A DNA stretch of 30,449 nucleotides from AC-69 sp044869895 (GTDB taxonomy: Bacteria; Actinomycetota; UBA4738; HRBIN12). Positions 15,988-23,184 of the stretch are shown here, one piece after another (position 1 is the stretch's first letter; the number at the start of each line of letters is the position of its first letter). The stretch is from assembly GCA_044869895.1 (NCBI GenBank), contig JBIOXZ010000205.1:1-30449 (forward strand), written 5' to 3'. Below the pieces are notes generated by a model. It worked only from the letters and a program-made list of their open reading frames with translations. It did not search any database and was not told the DNA's origin. Position numbers and translations under genes: made by a program.

Positions 15988-16556
15988 TAGCCCCGCCCGA
16001 CATGCTGGAGGGCCTGCCGAAGGAGCTCGTCAACCGGGCGGTCGCCGTCCGCCCGGATCTCCGCCATGGCCTCGCTCGCCTCCGCAGCCGAGAGCCCCAG
16101 TGCGAGGAGGGCCTCGCGGACGTCGGCAAGCGGCCCCTCGACCACCACGACGTCACCACCCAGCTTGTCCTTCAAGTCCAACATGACCCGCTGGGCGACC
16201 TTCTTGCCCACACCCGGCACCAACGTGAGCGCCGCCACGTCGCCGGCGGCCACGGCCCGGCGGAGTGCCACGGGCGACAGGACCGAGAGGAAGGACAGGG
16301 CGAGCTTGGGGCCCACCCCCGTCACCAAGACCAACAGGTCGAACAGCGCGCGCTCCTCGTGGGAAGCGAAGCCGTAGAGCACCATGGAGTCGTCGCGCAC
16401 CTGCATCCGGGTGTACAGCCTGGCCGGCCGGCCGACGGGAGGCAGCGTTCCGGCGGAGGATGCCGGGATCAGCACCTCATACCCCACGCCCCCCACCGAC
16501 AGCACCACGCTTCCCCCGGCCTTCTCGGCCACCTCTCCGTGTAGGAAGGAGATCAT
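15987..16556 (-). CDS. ruvA: Holliday junction DNA-binding protein RuvA
   Basis: Tetrameric junction-binding protein that targets RuvB. It is 189 residues, with an N-terminal OB domain (MISFLHGEVAEK, VGGVGYEVLIP), two helix-hairpin-helix motifs (LVTGVGPKLALSFLS at about 80-94 and LVPGVGKKVAQRVMLDLKDKL split near 115-135) and a C-terminal RuvB-contacting helical domain from about residue 145. The ATG at 16556 overlaps the ruvC stop as ATGA (16553-16556). All three ruv genes would be expressed from the promoter and operator upstream of ruvC. Confidence 0.97.
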   Translation of the reverse strand: MISFLHGEVAEKAGGSVVLSVGGVGYEVLIPASSAGTLPPVGRPARLYTRMQVRDDSMVLYGFASHEERALFDLLVLVTGVGPKLALSFLSVLSPVALRRAVAAGDVAALTLVPGVGKKVAQRVMLDLKDKLGGDVVVVEGPLADVREALLALGLSAAEASEAMAEIRADGDRPVDELLRQALQHVGRG

Positions 16557-17062
16557 CGGGCCCCGACAGCCCCGGCGCGCCGCATGCGGGACTGATGGAG
16601 GTGACACAGGGCCACGGCGGCCGCGTCGGCCGCGTCGGGCTGCTCGGGCACCCCCTCGACCCGGTGCGCCCGGACCATCGTCAGGCGAACCCGGTCCTTC
16701 TCCGCGTTGCCGACCCCGGTGATGGCCATCTTCACCTCGAGCGGCGCGTATTCCTGGACCGGGATCCCGGCTTCGGCCGCGATCAGCAGGACGACGCCGG
16801 TGGCCCGGGACACGGACAGCGCGCTCGTCTTGTTCTGACCCCACATCACGGCCTCGACCGCCATGGCCTGGGGACCGTGCGTTCGGATCGCCTCCCGCAC
16901 CGCCTCCGCCACGCGGCGGAGGCGGTTCGGCTCCGCAAGTCCGGACGGGGTGCGGACGGTGTCCGACCAGAGCACCCGGGCCCGCCCCCCGGCCTCCGAC
17001 ACCGCCGCCAGGCCCGTGGCGGCCAGGCCGGGATCCACACCGAGCACGCACGGTTCGAACAT
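16553..17062 (-). CDS. ruvC: Holliday junction resolvase RuvC
   Basis: Endonuclease that cuts Holliday junctions symmetrically; 169 residues. The acidic catalytic set is visible: D10 in LGVDPG, E70 in AVEAV, and D143 and D146 in PDAADAAAVALCH. EYAPLEVKMAITGVGNAEK is the conserved central segment. The ATG at 17062 has no Shine-Dalgarno. A TAGTCT -10 box ends 6 bases before it, predicting a leaderless mRNA. A LexA-type dyad overlaps the start codon, so SOS control of ruvCAB is expected, as for M. tuberculosis ruvC. It lies 49 bases after yebC. Confidence 0.96.
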   Translation of the reverse strand: MFEPCVLGVDPGLAATGLAAVSEAGGRARVLWSDTVRTPSGLAEPNRLRRVAEAVREAIRTHGPQAMAVEAVMWGQNKTSALSVSRATGVVLLIAAEAGIPVQEYAPLEVKMAITGVGNAEKDRVRLTMVRAHRVEGVPEQPDAADAAAVALCHLHQSRMRRAGAVGAR

Positions 17063-17070
17063 GTGTTCAG
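17055..17070. promoter_or_regulatory. ruvC: LexA (SOS) box overlapping the ruvC start
   Basis: The plus strand reads TCGAAC ATGT GTTCAG. This contains the GAAC-N4-GTTC core of Gram-positive LexA boxes without mismatch, and it fits the Bacillus consensus CGAACRNRYGTTYC at 13 of 14 positions and the mycobacterial TCGAAC-N4-GTTCGA at 10 of 12. It lies over the predicted transcription start and just downstream of the -10 box, where a repressor would block initiation. Binding itself is inferred. Confidence 0.75.
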
Positions 17071-17097
17071 ACTAGGTTCGAAGCGGTGGCCGAGCAA
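17069..17097 (-). promoter_or_regulatory. promoter of ruvC-ruvA-ruvB
   Basis: On the minus strand, -35 TTGCTC (complement of 17092-17097) and -10 TAGTCT (complement of 17069-17074) are separated by exactly 17 bases. Only 6 bases, GAACAC, separate the -10 box from the ruvC ATG, so the transcript would begin at or next to the start codon. Leaderless transcripts of this form are frequent in actinobacteria. Confidence 0.55.
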
Positions 17098-17111
17098 GCA
17101 TCTGCCTCTAT

Positions 17112-17864
17112 CTATCCGACCTCCGCCATGACCTCCTCGGGGATGTCGAAGTTCGCGTAGACGTTCTGGACGTCGTCGAGCTCTTCGAGCGCGTCGAGCA
17201 GCGCGAGGACCTGGCGGGCCTGGGCCCCCTCCACCGGAACCTGGGACTGCGGCACCATCGTGAGCTCGGCGGACAGCACGGGGATGCCCGATGCCTCGAT
17301 CACCTCGCGGACCCTCCGAAGGGCGGCGGTATCGGTCGTGATCTCCCACGTGCTCCCGGCGTCGGCGACGTCCTCGGCCCCGGCGTCGAGCGCGATCTCC
17401 AGGAGCTTCTCCTCGTCGACGGCCATGGACTTCTCGATCTGCACGACGCCCTTGCGCGTGAACATCCACGCCGTGCTCCCCGGATCGCCGAGGCTCCCGC
17501 TGTTCCGGGTGAACGCATAGCGGACGTCCTGGCTGGTCCGGTTGCGGTTGTCGGTGAGGGTCTCCACGATGAGGGCAACGCCTCCGGGGCCGTAGCCCTC
17601 GTACGTGACCTCCTCGTAGCGGGCCCCGCCCCCCAGCTCGCCCGTTCCGCGCTTGATGGCACGTTCGATGTTGTCCCAGGGCACGGAGGCATCCCGGGCC
17701 TTGTCCACCGCCGAGGCCAGCGTCGAGTTCCCCTCGACGCTGCCCCCGCCCTCCTTGGCCGCGACTTCGACGGCTCGGAGCAACTTGGCGAACGCGTTGC
17801 TGCGCTTGGCGTCCGCCGCCGCCTTCTTGCGCTTGATCGTGCTCCACTTGGAATGTCCGGACAT
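17112..17864 (-). CDS. yebC: YebC/PmpR (TACO1-family) protein
   Basis: A 250-residue YebC/TACO1-family protein; members have been described as transcription regulators and as factors that help ribosomes through proline stretches. The opening MSGHSKWSTIKRKKAAADAK is the family hallmark. Further conserved parts are NIERAIKRGTGE, YEGYGPGGVALIVE (about 88-101), DNRNRTSQDVRYAFTRNSG (about 104-122) and YANFDIPEEV near the end. It starts directly after the pdxT stop (0-base gap) and precedes ruvC, the usual actinobacterial order. Confidence 0.96.
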   Translation of the reverse strand: MSGHSKWSTIKRKKAAADAKRSNAFAKLLRAVEVAAKEGGGSVEGNSTLASAVDKARDASVPWDNIERAIKRGTGELGGGARYEEVTYEGYGPGGVALIVETLTDNRNRTSQDVRYAFTRNSGSLGDPGSTAWMFTRKGVVQIEKSMAVDEEKLLEIALDAGAEDVADAGSTWEITTDTAALRRVREVIEASGIPVLSAELTMVPQSQVPVEGAQARQVLALLDALEELDDVQNVYANFDIPEEVMAEVG

Positions 17865-18422
17865 CTATGCCTTCCCCGCGACGTACTCGTGCAACCGGGT
17901 CTCACCGGCCAGCTCAGGGTGGAAGGATGCCACCACGAGGTTCCCCTGCTCCAGGACCACCGGATGCCCCTCGTGCCGGGCGAGTACCCTCACATCGGGT
18001 CCCACGTCCTCGACCATCGGTGCCCGGATGAACACCGCCTTGACCGGATGATCGATTCCGTCCACCCCGACGTCCGACTCGAAGGAATCGACCTGCCGCC
18101 CGTACGCATTCCGGCGGACGGTGATGTCCACCAGGGACAACAGCGGCTCGCCTCCATCGACACGCTCGGCCATCACGATCATGCCGGCGCAGGTCCCGAG
18201 CATCGGCATCCCGTTGGCGGCCCGGTCGCGGATCGGTTCCACCAGGCCGGCACTCGCGGCGAGCTTGCCGATCGTGGTCGACTCCCCGCCCGGGATGACC
18301 AGCAGGTCGACCTGGGCCAAGTCGTCGGGCCGGCGGACCTCGACCGGCGCGATGCCGAGGTCGGCGAGGACGTGCGCGTGTTCGCGGAAGTCGCCCTGGA
18401 GCGCGAGGACACCGCCCTTCAT
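17865..18422 (-). CDS. pdxT: pyridoxal 5'-phosphate synthase glutaminase subunit PdxT
   Basis: Class I glutamine amidotransferase that supplies ammonia to PdxS. It is 185 residues, with the catalytic triad C78 (LGTCAGMI), H168 and E170 (SFHPE), and the GGESTT loop at 45-50. The ATG at 18422 has GGAAGG 3-4 bases upstream. A TATGAT hexamer 9 bases upstream of the start (complement of 18432-18437) could also provide a local promoter, but no -35 box is convincing. The gene lies 64 bases after pdxS and is immediately adjacent to yebC. Confidence 0.97.
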   Translation of the reverse strand: MKGGVLALQGDFREHAHVLADLGIAPVEVRRPDDLAQVDLLVIPGGESTTIGKLAASAGLVEPIRDRAANGMPMLGTCAGMIVMAERVDGGEPLLSLVDITVRRNAYGRQVDSFESDVGVDGIDHPVKAVFIRAPMVEDVGPDVRVLARHEGHPVVLEQGNLVVASFHPELAGETRLHEYVAGKA

Positions 18423-18486
18423 GGCCCTTCCATCATATGGGCCGCGTCAGAGCAGATGGTCGGGACCGACGCGGCGGACGTCCCGT

Positions 18487-19374
18487 TCACCAGCCGCGGA
18501 CCTGGAGAAGCCCCTCCTCGCCGAGCTCCTTGATGTCCAGGCCGTGCATCGGCTCGCCCAGACCCTTCGACACCTTGGCCAGGACATCGGGGTCGTTGAA
18601 GTGGGTCGTGGCCTCGACGATTGCCCGGGCCCGGACGCCGGGATCCTCGGATTTGAAGATGCCCGAGCCCACGAACACACCGTCCACCCCGAGCTGCATC
18701 ATCAGCGCCGCGTCGGCCGGCGTAGCCAGGCCGCCCGCGGCGAAGTTCACCACCGGCAACCTGCCGGCCGCCGCCACGTCTCGTACGAGCTCGACCGGCG
18801 CGCCGAGCTCCTTGGCCGCCGAGACGTACTGCTCCGGGCGGAGGGTCTGGAGCCAGCCGGTCTGGCGGAGCATCGCCCGCTGGTGGCGCACGGCCTCCAC
18901 CACGTTGCCCGTGCCGGCCTCACCCTTGGTCCGGATCATGGCCGCGCCCTCGGCTAGCCGCCGGAGGGCCTCGCCCAGGTCCCGTGCCCCACAGACGAAC
19001 GGCACGGTGAACGCCCACTTGTCGATGTGGTGCTCCTCGTCGGCCGGCGTGAGCACCTCGCTCTCGTCGACATAGTCCACGCCCACCGACTGGAGGATCT
19101 GGGCTTCGGCGAAGTGCCCGATGCGCGCCTTGGCCATCACCGGGATGGTCACCGCGCCCATGATCTCCTCGATCTTGGCGACGTCGGCCATCCGGGCAAC
19201 GCCCCCGTCCCTGCGGATGTCGGCGGGGACCCGCTCCAGCGCCATGACGGCGCACGCCCCGGCGTCCTCGGCGATCTTGGCCTGCTCGGCGTTGGTCACG
19301 TCCATGATGACCCCGCCCTTCAGCATCTCGGCCAAGCCCGACTTCACCCGGAAGGTGCCGGTCTCGCGATCCAC
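18487..19374 (-). CDS. pdxS: pyridoxal 5'-phosphate synthase lyase subunit PdxS
   Basis: Synthase subunit of the DXP-independent PLP pathway, which makes PLP from ribose 5-phosphate, glyceraldehyde 3-phosphate and ammonia. It is 295 residues, a (beta-alpha)8 barrel. D25 (GVIMDV), the Schiff-base lysine K82 (VMAKARIGHFAEAQ) and the second lysine K150 (IRTKGEAGTGN) are present. The GTG start at 19374 has a perfect AGGAGG 5 bases upstream. With pdxT it gives the whole pathway. Confidence 0.97.
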   Translation of the reverse strand: MDRETGTFRVKSGLAEMLKGGVIMDVTNAEQAKIAEDAGACAVMALERVPADIRRDGGVARMADVAKIEEIMGAVTIPVMAKARIGHFAEAQILQSVGVDYVDESEVLTPADEEHHIDKWAFTVPFVCGARDLGEALRRLAEGAAMIRTKGEAGTGNVVEAVRHQRAMLRQTGWLQTLRPEQYVSAAKELGAPVELVRDVAAAGRLPVVNFAAGGLATPADAALMMQLGVDGVFVGSGIFKSEDPGVRARAIVEATTHFNDPDVLAKVSKGLGEPMHGLDIKELGEEGLLQVRGW

Positions 19375-19404
19375 GGTTTCCTCCTGCCCGCTGCTCAGGG
19401 CTTC

Positions 19405-19410
19405 AGTCTA
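19405..19410 (-). promoter_or_regulatory. possible -10 box for pdxS-pdxT
   Basis: The 72-base gap between the DUF3048 gene and pdxS carries TAGACT on the minus strand, about 30 bases before the pdxS GTG, followed by AGGAGG at the right place for initiation. The -35 region at 17 bases is poor (CTGGCC). A short interrupted inverted repeat (GGCC with GGCC) closer to the DUF3048 stop could be a weak terminator but has no U-tract. Low confidence. Confidence 0.3.
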
Positions 19411-19446
19411 CCGCCGGACCCCGAGCGGCCAGAGGTGTGGCCGGTC

Positions 19447-20496
19447 CTACCGGTCTGCCTGCACGCTGATCGTGCTCGGCAGGAGCTCCACCCAGGTGAC
19501 GCCGGGCGCGAGGGCGATCTGCCTGCCGGCCTTGGTGGCGAACGTGGTCACGTCCTTCAGGGTCTCGCGCTCCCACCGGCCGATGACCATCCGCCCGTCC
19601 CGGAACACGTAGGCCCTGCCCGAGCCGGTCAGCTCGACCTCGGGCGAATGGTTGCCGGCCGCGTCGACGATCGGCCCGCTGCTGACCTCGACCTGCATGA
19701 CCACCACGTTCGCCGCGCGGACCTGGGTACCGTCCTCGAGCACGTGGGGGACGGTCCCGTGGGACCGGAGCCAGGCCGACTGCGTTTTGCTCCATGCCCA
19801 GAACACGTCGGAGTAGGAGGAGAACGCCAGGTGCACGGTGCGGGCCTTGCGAGACGGTCCGACCTCGGGATCGTACGAGAAGACGGGTGCGGGAGCGCCG
19901 TCCCGCGACTTCGCGGCCTTCCACAGCTGCCGGGCGGACGTGTACAGGTTGTGCGGAGCCGCGCGGCTGTCGTCGCGGCTGTACGCGGAGATGGCGATGT
20001 CGTAGCTCATGTCGATCACGCCCGCCCGGTCGATGGCCCGCACCACCGGAGCCTGGCCGCCGGCGAAGCCCATCACTGGGTGGCCGAACTGGACCAGGAC
20101 CTTGGGATCGGTGGTCCGGCCGCTCCGCACCGGCCCAACCCTCCCCGCGTTGTGGCACTGGTACACCACGATGAACCTGGTGATCCCACCCTCCACGGGT
20201 TCCTCGTAGACGACGTCGGCCCGATCCAGGCCGGCCTGGGGCCGGGCGTCCGGGAGGTTCTCCACCTTGATGGCGAGCGCAGGGCGGTCGGGGACCTGGC
20301 CATGGGGGGCCGGCTCCCCCGTGAGGGGGCACTGCGGGGGCGGCGGCGGCTCGGCCAGGCCGACCCTGGACATGGCGTCCTGCACGAAGGCCGGAGCCCG
20401 GTTGGGGAAGATGACGAAGTAGCCGACGGCGGCGAGCGCCAGGACCGCGACGGTCGACGCCCCCGCCGCGACCTTTCCGCGACGGGTCAAGCTCAA
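19447..20496 (-). CDS. DUF3048 family membrane-anchored protein
   Basis: A 349-residue protein with an N-terminal membrane anchor (about residues 8-30, after the basic SLTRRGK) and an extracytoplasmic DUF3048 (YerB-like) region. Family features are CPLTGEP at about 56-62, RPALAIKVENLPDARPQAGL split near 71-90, YEEPVEGGITRF at about 97-108, VGPVRSGR at about 119-126, and a C-terminal part with TWVELLP. The function of the family is unknown. CPLTG follows a Pro-rich spacer, but the Cys is too far from the anchor for a lipobox. The TTG start at 20496 is chosen because GGAGGT lies 3-4 bases upstream and no ATG or GTG fits better. It is preceded by its own candidate promoter. Confidence 0.88.
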   Translation of the reverse strand: MSLTRRGKVAAGASTVAVLALAAVGYFVIFPNRAPAFVQDAMSRVGLAEPPPPPQCPLTGEPAPHGQVPDRPALAIKVENLPDARPQAGLDRADVVYEEPVEGGITRFIVVYQCHNAGRVGPVRSGRTTDPKVLVQFGHPVMGFAGGQAPVVRAIDRAGVIDMSYDIAISAYSRDDSRAAPHNLYTSARQLWKAAKSRDGAPAPVFSYDPEVGPSRKARTVHLAFSSYSDVFWAWSKTQSAWLRSHGTVPHVLEDGTQVRAANVVVMQVEVSSGPIVDAAGNHSPEVELTGSGRAYVFRDGRMVIGRWERETLKDVTTFATKAGRQIALAPGVTWVELLPSTISVQADR

Positions 20497-20565
20497 TGGA
20501 CCTCCATGTGGTTCGAGTGGGTATCGGGGGGCCTGCGGGGCACCGGCCGTACGCCGGACCGCAGG

Positions 20566-20594
20566 ATGCTACCCGCCGGCGGGGCCTCCCTCAA
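20566..20594 (-). promoter_or_regulatory. candidate promoter of the DUF3048 gene
   Basis: In the 116-base gap between the HtpX-like gene and the DUF3048 gene, the minus strand has TTGAGG (complement of 20589-20594), 17 bases, then TAGCAT (complement of 20566-20571). The leader to the TTG start would be about 60 bases. The spacer contains a GC-rich palindrome, CCCGCCGGCGGG. Optimal spacing and fair boxes make this plausible but unproven. Confidence 0.4.
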
Positions 20595-20612
20595 CGAGGT
20601 GCGGCAAGAACG

Positions 20613-21521
20613 TCACATCTCCTCGAGGCGGCGGATCCGATCCTCGATCGGCGGGTGGGTGGAGAACAGCCGTTCCAGGGGGCCCATCCGCTCGCCCTGG
20701 ATCCGCGACGGCTGGTTCAGCCACAGGTGGGCCGTGGCGTTGTTCGCCGAGCGCATGGGGATGCTGCTGGCGGCGGCGATCTTCTTGAGCGCGGCCGCCA
20801 GTCCGGGCGGGTATCGGGTGAGCATCGCCCCCTGGGCGTCCGCCAGGTACTCGCGTTGCCGCGACATGGCGAACCGCACGACCTGCCCAACGATCGGCGC
20901 AAGGATCAGCAACACCAACCCCGCGGCGAACAGGATGGCCTCGGCTGGGCCTCCCCCCCGGTCGTTGCCCCGACGCCCACCCACCCCGCCCCACCACAGG
21001 GCGCGCGTGAAGAACTCGGAGATCAGGACGACGGCACCGACAAGCGTCGCCACGATGGTTCCGACCAGCATGTCGCGGTCCAGGACGTGGGACATCTCGT
21101 GCGCCACCACCCCCTCCAACTCCACCCGGTTCATCGCGTCCAGCAGCCCCTGCGTCACCGCGATCGAGGAGTGCTCGGGGTCGCGCCCGGTCGCATACGC
21201 GTTCGGGGCCTGTTCCGGCACGATGTACACGCGGGGCTTGGGGATCCCCGCTGCGATGGCGAGTCCCTCGACGATGTTGTGGAGTCGGGGTTCCTGTTCT
21301 GGTGTCACCTCGCGCGCACGGGTGGAGGCCAGCACGATCCGGTCGCCGTAGAAGTACGAGCCGGCCGACATGGCGACGGCGAGGGCGATGCCGAAGATCA
21401 GCCAGACCGGACCCTGCTGGGTGATGAGCCCGATCGCGTAGCCCACCACCCCAAGCAGCAGGATCGCTCCTAGGATGAGGACGACCGACTTCCGCCGGTT
21501 CGACGCGATCTGCTCGTACAC
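20613..21521 (-). CDS. htpX: HtpX-like M48 membrane metalloprotease
   Basis: Zinc protease of family M48B, 302 residues, probably acting in membrane-protein quality control. Two N-terminal transmembrane helices (about 12-32 and 39-58) precede the catalytic HEMSH at residues 141-145. Two more helices (about 153-175 and 195-220) separate it from SRQREYLADAQGAMLT, which provides the third zinc ligand. THPPIEDRIRRLEEM ends the protein, as in HtpX. A Gly/Arg-rich loop (GGVGGRRGNDRGGG) lies between the last two helices. The GTG start is 3 bases after the lemA stop. LemA next to HtpX is a common pairing. Confidence 0.93.
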   Translation of the reverse strand: MYEQIASNRRKSVVLILGAILLLGVVGYAIGLITQQGPVWLIFGIALAVAMSAGSYFYGDRIVLASTRAREVTPEQEPRLHNIVEGLAIAAGIPKPRVYIVPEQAPNAYATGRDPEHSSIAVTQGLLDAMNRVELEGVVAHEMSHVLDRDMLVGTIVATLVGAVVLISEFFTRALWWGGVGGRRGNDRGGGPAEAILFAAGLVLLILAPIVGQVVRFAMSRQREYLADAQGAMLTRYPPGLAAALKKIAAASSIPMRSANNATAHLWLNQPSRIQGERMGPLERLFSTHPPIEDRIRRLEEM

Positions 21522-21524
21522 GGA

Positions 21525-22085
21525 CTATGGGTGGGTGAGGTCCACCTGGACGGGGCCGCGGATCGGATCCTCGATGTCGAAGAATTCCCGAGGCGTGAAC
21601 CCGAAGACCTTCGCGACCACGTTCGAGGGCACGGCCTGGATCCGCGTGTTCAACAGCATCACCTGGTCGTTGTAGAACTGCCGGGCGTAAGCGATCCTCG
21701 ACTCGGTCCCGGTCAGCTCCTCCTGGAGGGCCAGGAAGTTCTGGCTCGCCTTCAGGTCGGGGTAGTTCTCCGCCACCGCCATCAGGCGCCGGAGGCCCGC
21801 CGTGAGCTGGTTCTCGGCCTGCGCCTGGTCGCCCACGGTCGACGCGCCGATGGCCTGGGAGCGAGCCGCCGCCACCTGCTCGAACAGCTCGCGCTCGTGC
21901 GCGGCGTAGCCCTTCACCGTCTCCACGAGGTTGGGGATGAGGTCGTACCGTCTGCGGAGCTGCACGTCGATCTGTGACCAACCGTTGTCTACTCGGTTTC
22001 GCAGCGAGACCAGGCGGTTGAACAGGTAGATGGCGTACAGGAGGACGAGGACGACGAGGGCGACGGCGATCCAAAGTGCCGACAT
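21525..22085 (-). CDS. lemA: LemA family protein
   Basis: A 186-residue protein with one N-terminal helix (about residues 4-23) and the LemA core RNRVDNGWSQIDVQLRRRYDLIPNLVETVKGYAAHE split over residues 29-64, then helical segments with ENYPDLKAS and the C-terminal VFGFTPREFFDIEDP. Its function is uncertain; it is membrane-anchored and repeatedly linked to HtpX. The ATG at 22085 lies 4 bases after the pimA-like stop, so it may be cotranscribed with the lipid genes. A TACGAT hexamer over that stop, 6 bases from the ATG, could also give a leaderless start. Confidence 0.94.
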   Translation of the reverse strand: MSALWIAVALVVLVLLYAIYLFNRLVSLRNRVDNGWSQIDVQLRRRYDLIPNLVETVKGYAAHERELFEQVAAARSQAIGASTVGDQAQAENQLTAGLRRLMAVAENYPDLKASQNFLALQEELTGTESRIAYARQFYNDQVMLLNTRIQAVPSNVVAKVFGFTPREFFDIEDPIRGPVQVDLTHP

Positions 22086-22089
22086 GCGC

Positions 22090-23184
22090 CTATCGTAGCG
22101 CCAGGGCCTCCCGATACGCGGCCTCGATCTGCCCGGCGACGACCGCCCAGTCGTACCGCGCGGCCGTGGTTCGGCCGGCGTGGGCCATGGTCCGTGCCAG
22201 CGCGGGATCGTCGATCACCTTCGCCGCCGCGTCGGCCACCGCACGCGGGTCGCCCGCCCGCACCAGGAAGCCCTCCCGCCCGTCGCGCACGACCTCGTCG
22301 TAGCCGGGGATCTGGCTGGCCACGACTGGCAGCCCGCCGGCCATGGCCTCGAGGAGGACATAGCCGAAGCTCTCTCCGCCAACCGAGGGCGCGACCAGCA
22401 GGTCACATGCCGCGTAGTACCGAGGGAGCTGCTCGTGGGGCACGGTACCGAGCATCGTCACGTGGTCGCGCAGCGACGGCTTCAGGCGCTCGGCCGCCGC
22501 TCGTTCCTCTCCGTCGCCCGCGACGACCAGCCGGATGTCCGGCCGTCCCTGCGCGAGCAGGCGGAACGCCTCCACGGCAACCGAGAATCCCTTGCGTCGG
22601 TGGAGCCGCCCCACGAACAGGAGCCTGCGCCCTGGACCGAGGTCGGCGGGTTCCGCCGCGGCGAAGGAGGCGACGTCCAGCCCGTTCGCCACGACCCGGA
22701 ACTCCCCTCCCAGCCGTGTGCGCGCGAACGCCGCCGCTCGCTCGGACACGGCGATCCGAACGGCGAGCCTGCGGACGATCCTTCTTAACATCGGCGTGGC
22801 CAGATCGAACAGCAGGGACCGCTCCGCTCCCGAGTGGAACGTGGCCACTACCGGAGCGCGCGAGGACAGCGTTGCCCACATCGAGGTGCTCGGAGTGAGC
22901 GGCTCATGCGCATGCACGACGTCGGGCCCGAACGCGAGCAGCAGCCGGCGAACCGGTCGCACCGACCACGGGCGAGGGTCGATCGGGGCGGTCGACCGGT
23001 TGTACGGCACCTCGACCGGTCGTCCCACCGCCTGAACCCAAGGTTCGGCCGGCCGGCTCCGGGACGGCGTCAACACGAGCACCTGGTGCCCCCGCCCTCG
23101 GAGCCGCTCCCCCAGCTCCCGGACGTGCACCTGGACACCGCCCGGGGAGTCCCAGGCATAGGGGCAGGACAGGGCGACCCTCAC
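22090..23184 (-). CDS. pimA: PimA-like GT4 glycosyltransferase
   Basis: GT-B fold glycosyltransferase of 364 residues, close to M. tuberculosis PimA, which transfers mannose from GDP-mannose to phosphatidylinositol at the inner face of the membrane. The opening MRVALSCPYAWDSPGGVQVHV parallels PimA's start, including the Gly-Gly nucleotide loop. HAHEPLTPS, VATFHSG, RIAVSE and the donor-site EX7E stretch GGESFGYVLLEAM (near residue 278) are also present, as is the RYDW-x-VVA-x-QI end. The GTG start at 23184 overlaps the acyltransferase stop as GTGA. Order with the acyltransferase and CDP-alcohol transferase matches the mycobacterial PIM locus. The acceptor here is inferred from context. Confidence 0.88.
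   Translation of the reverse strand: MRVALSCPYAWDSPGGVQVHVRELGERLRGRGHQVLVLTPSRSRPAEPWVQAVGRPVEVPYNRSTAPIDPRPWSVRPVRRLLLAFGPDVVHAHEPLTPSTSMWATLSSRAPVVATFHSGAERSLLFDLATPMLRRIVRRLAVRIAVSERAAAFARTRLGGEFRVVANGLDVASFAAAEPADLGPGRRLLFVGRLHRRKGFSVAVEAFRLLAQGRPDIRLVVAGDGEERAAAERLKPSLRDHVTMLGTVPHEQLPRYYAACDLLVAPSVGGESFGYVLLEAMAGGLPVVASQIPGYDEVVRDGREGFLVRAGDPRAVADAAAKVIDDPALARTMAHAGRTTAARYDWAVVAGQIEAAYREALALR

Noticed and set aside
19411..19446. Terminator after the DUF3048 gene
   Set aside because: The GGCC/GGCC and GGACC/GGTCC arms are interrupted by an uneven bulge and lack a U-tract.
19027..21351. A 774-codon open frame on the plus strand across pdxS, the DUF3048 gene and the HtpX-like gene
   Set aside because: It crosses three well-supported minus-strand genes and the gaps between them; the translation resembles no family I know.
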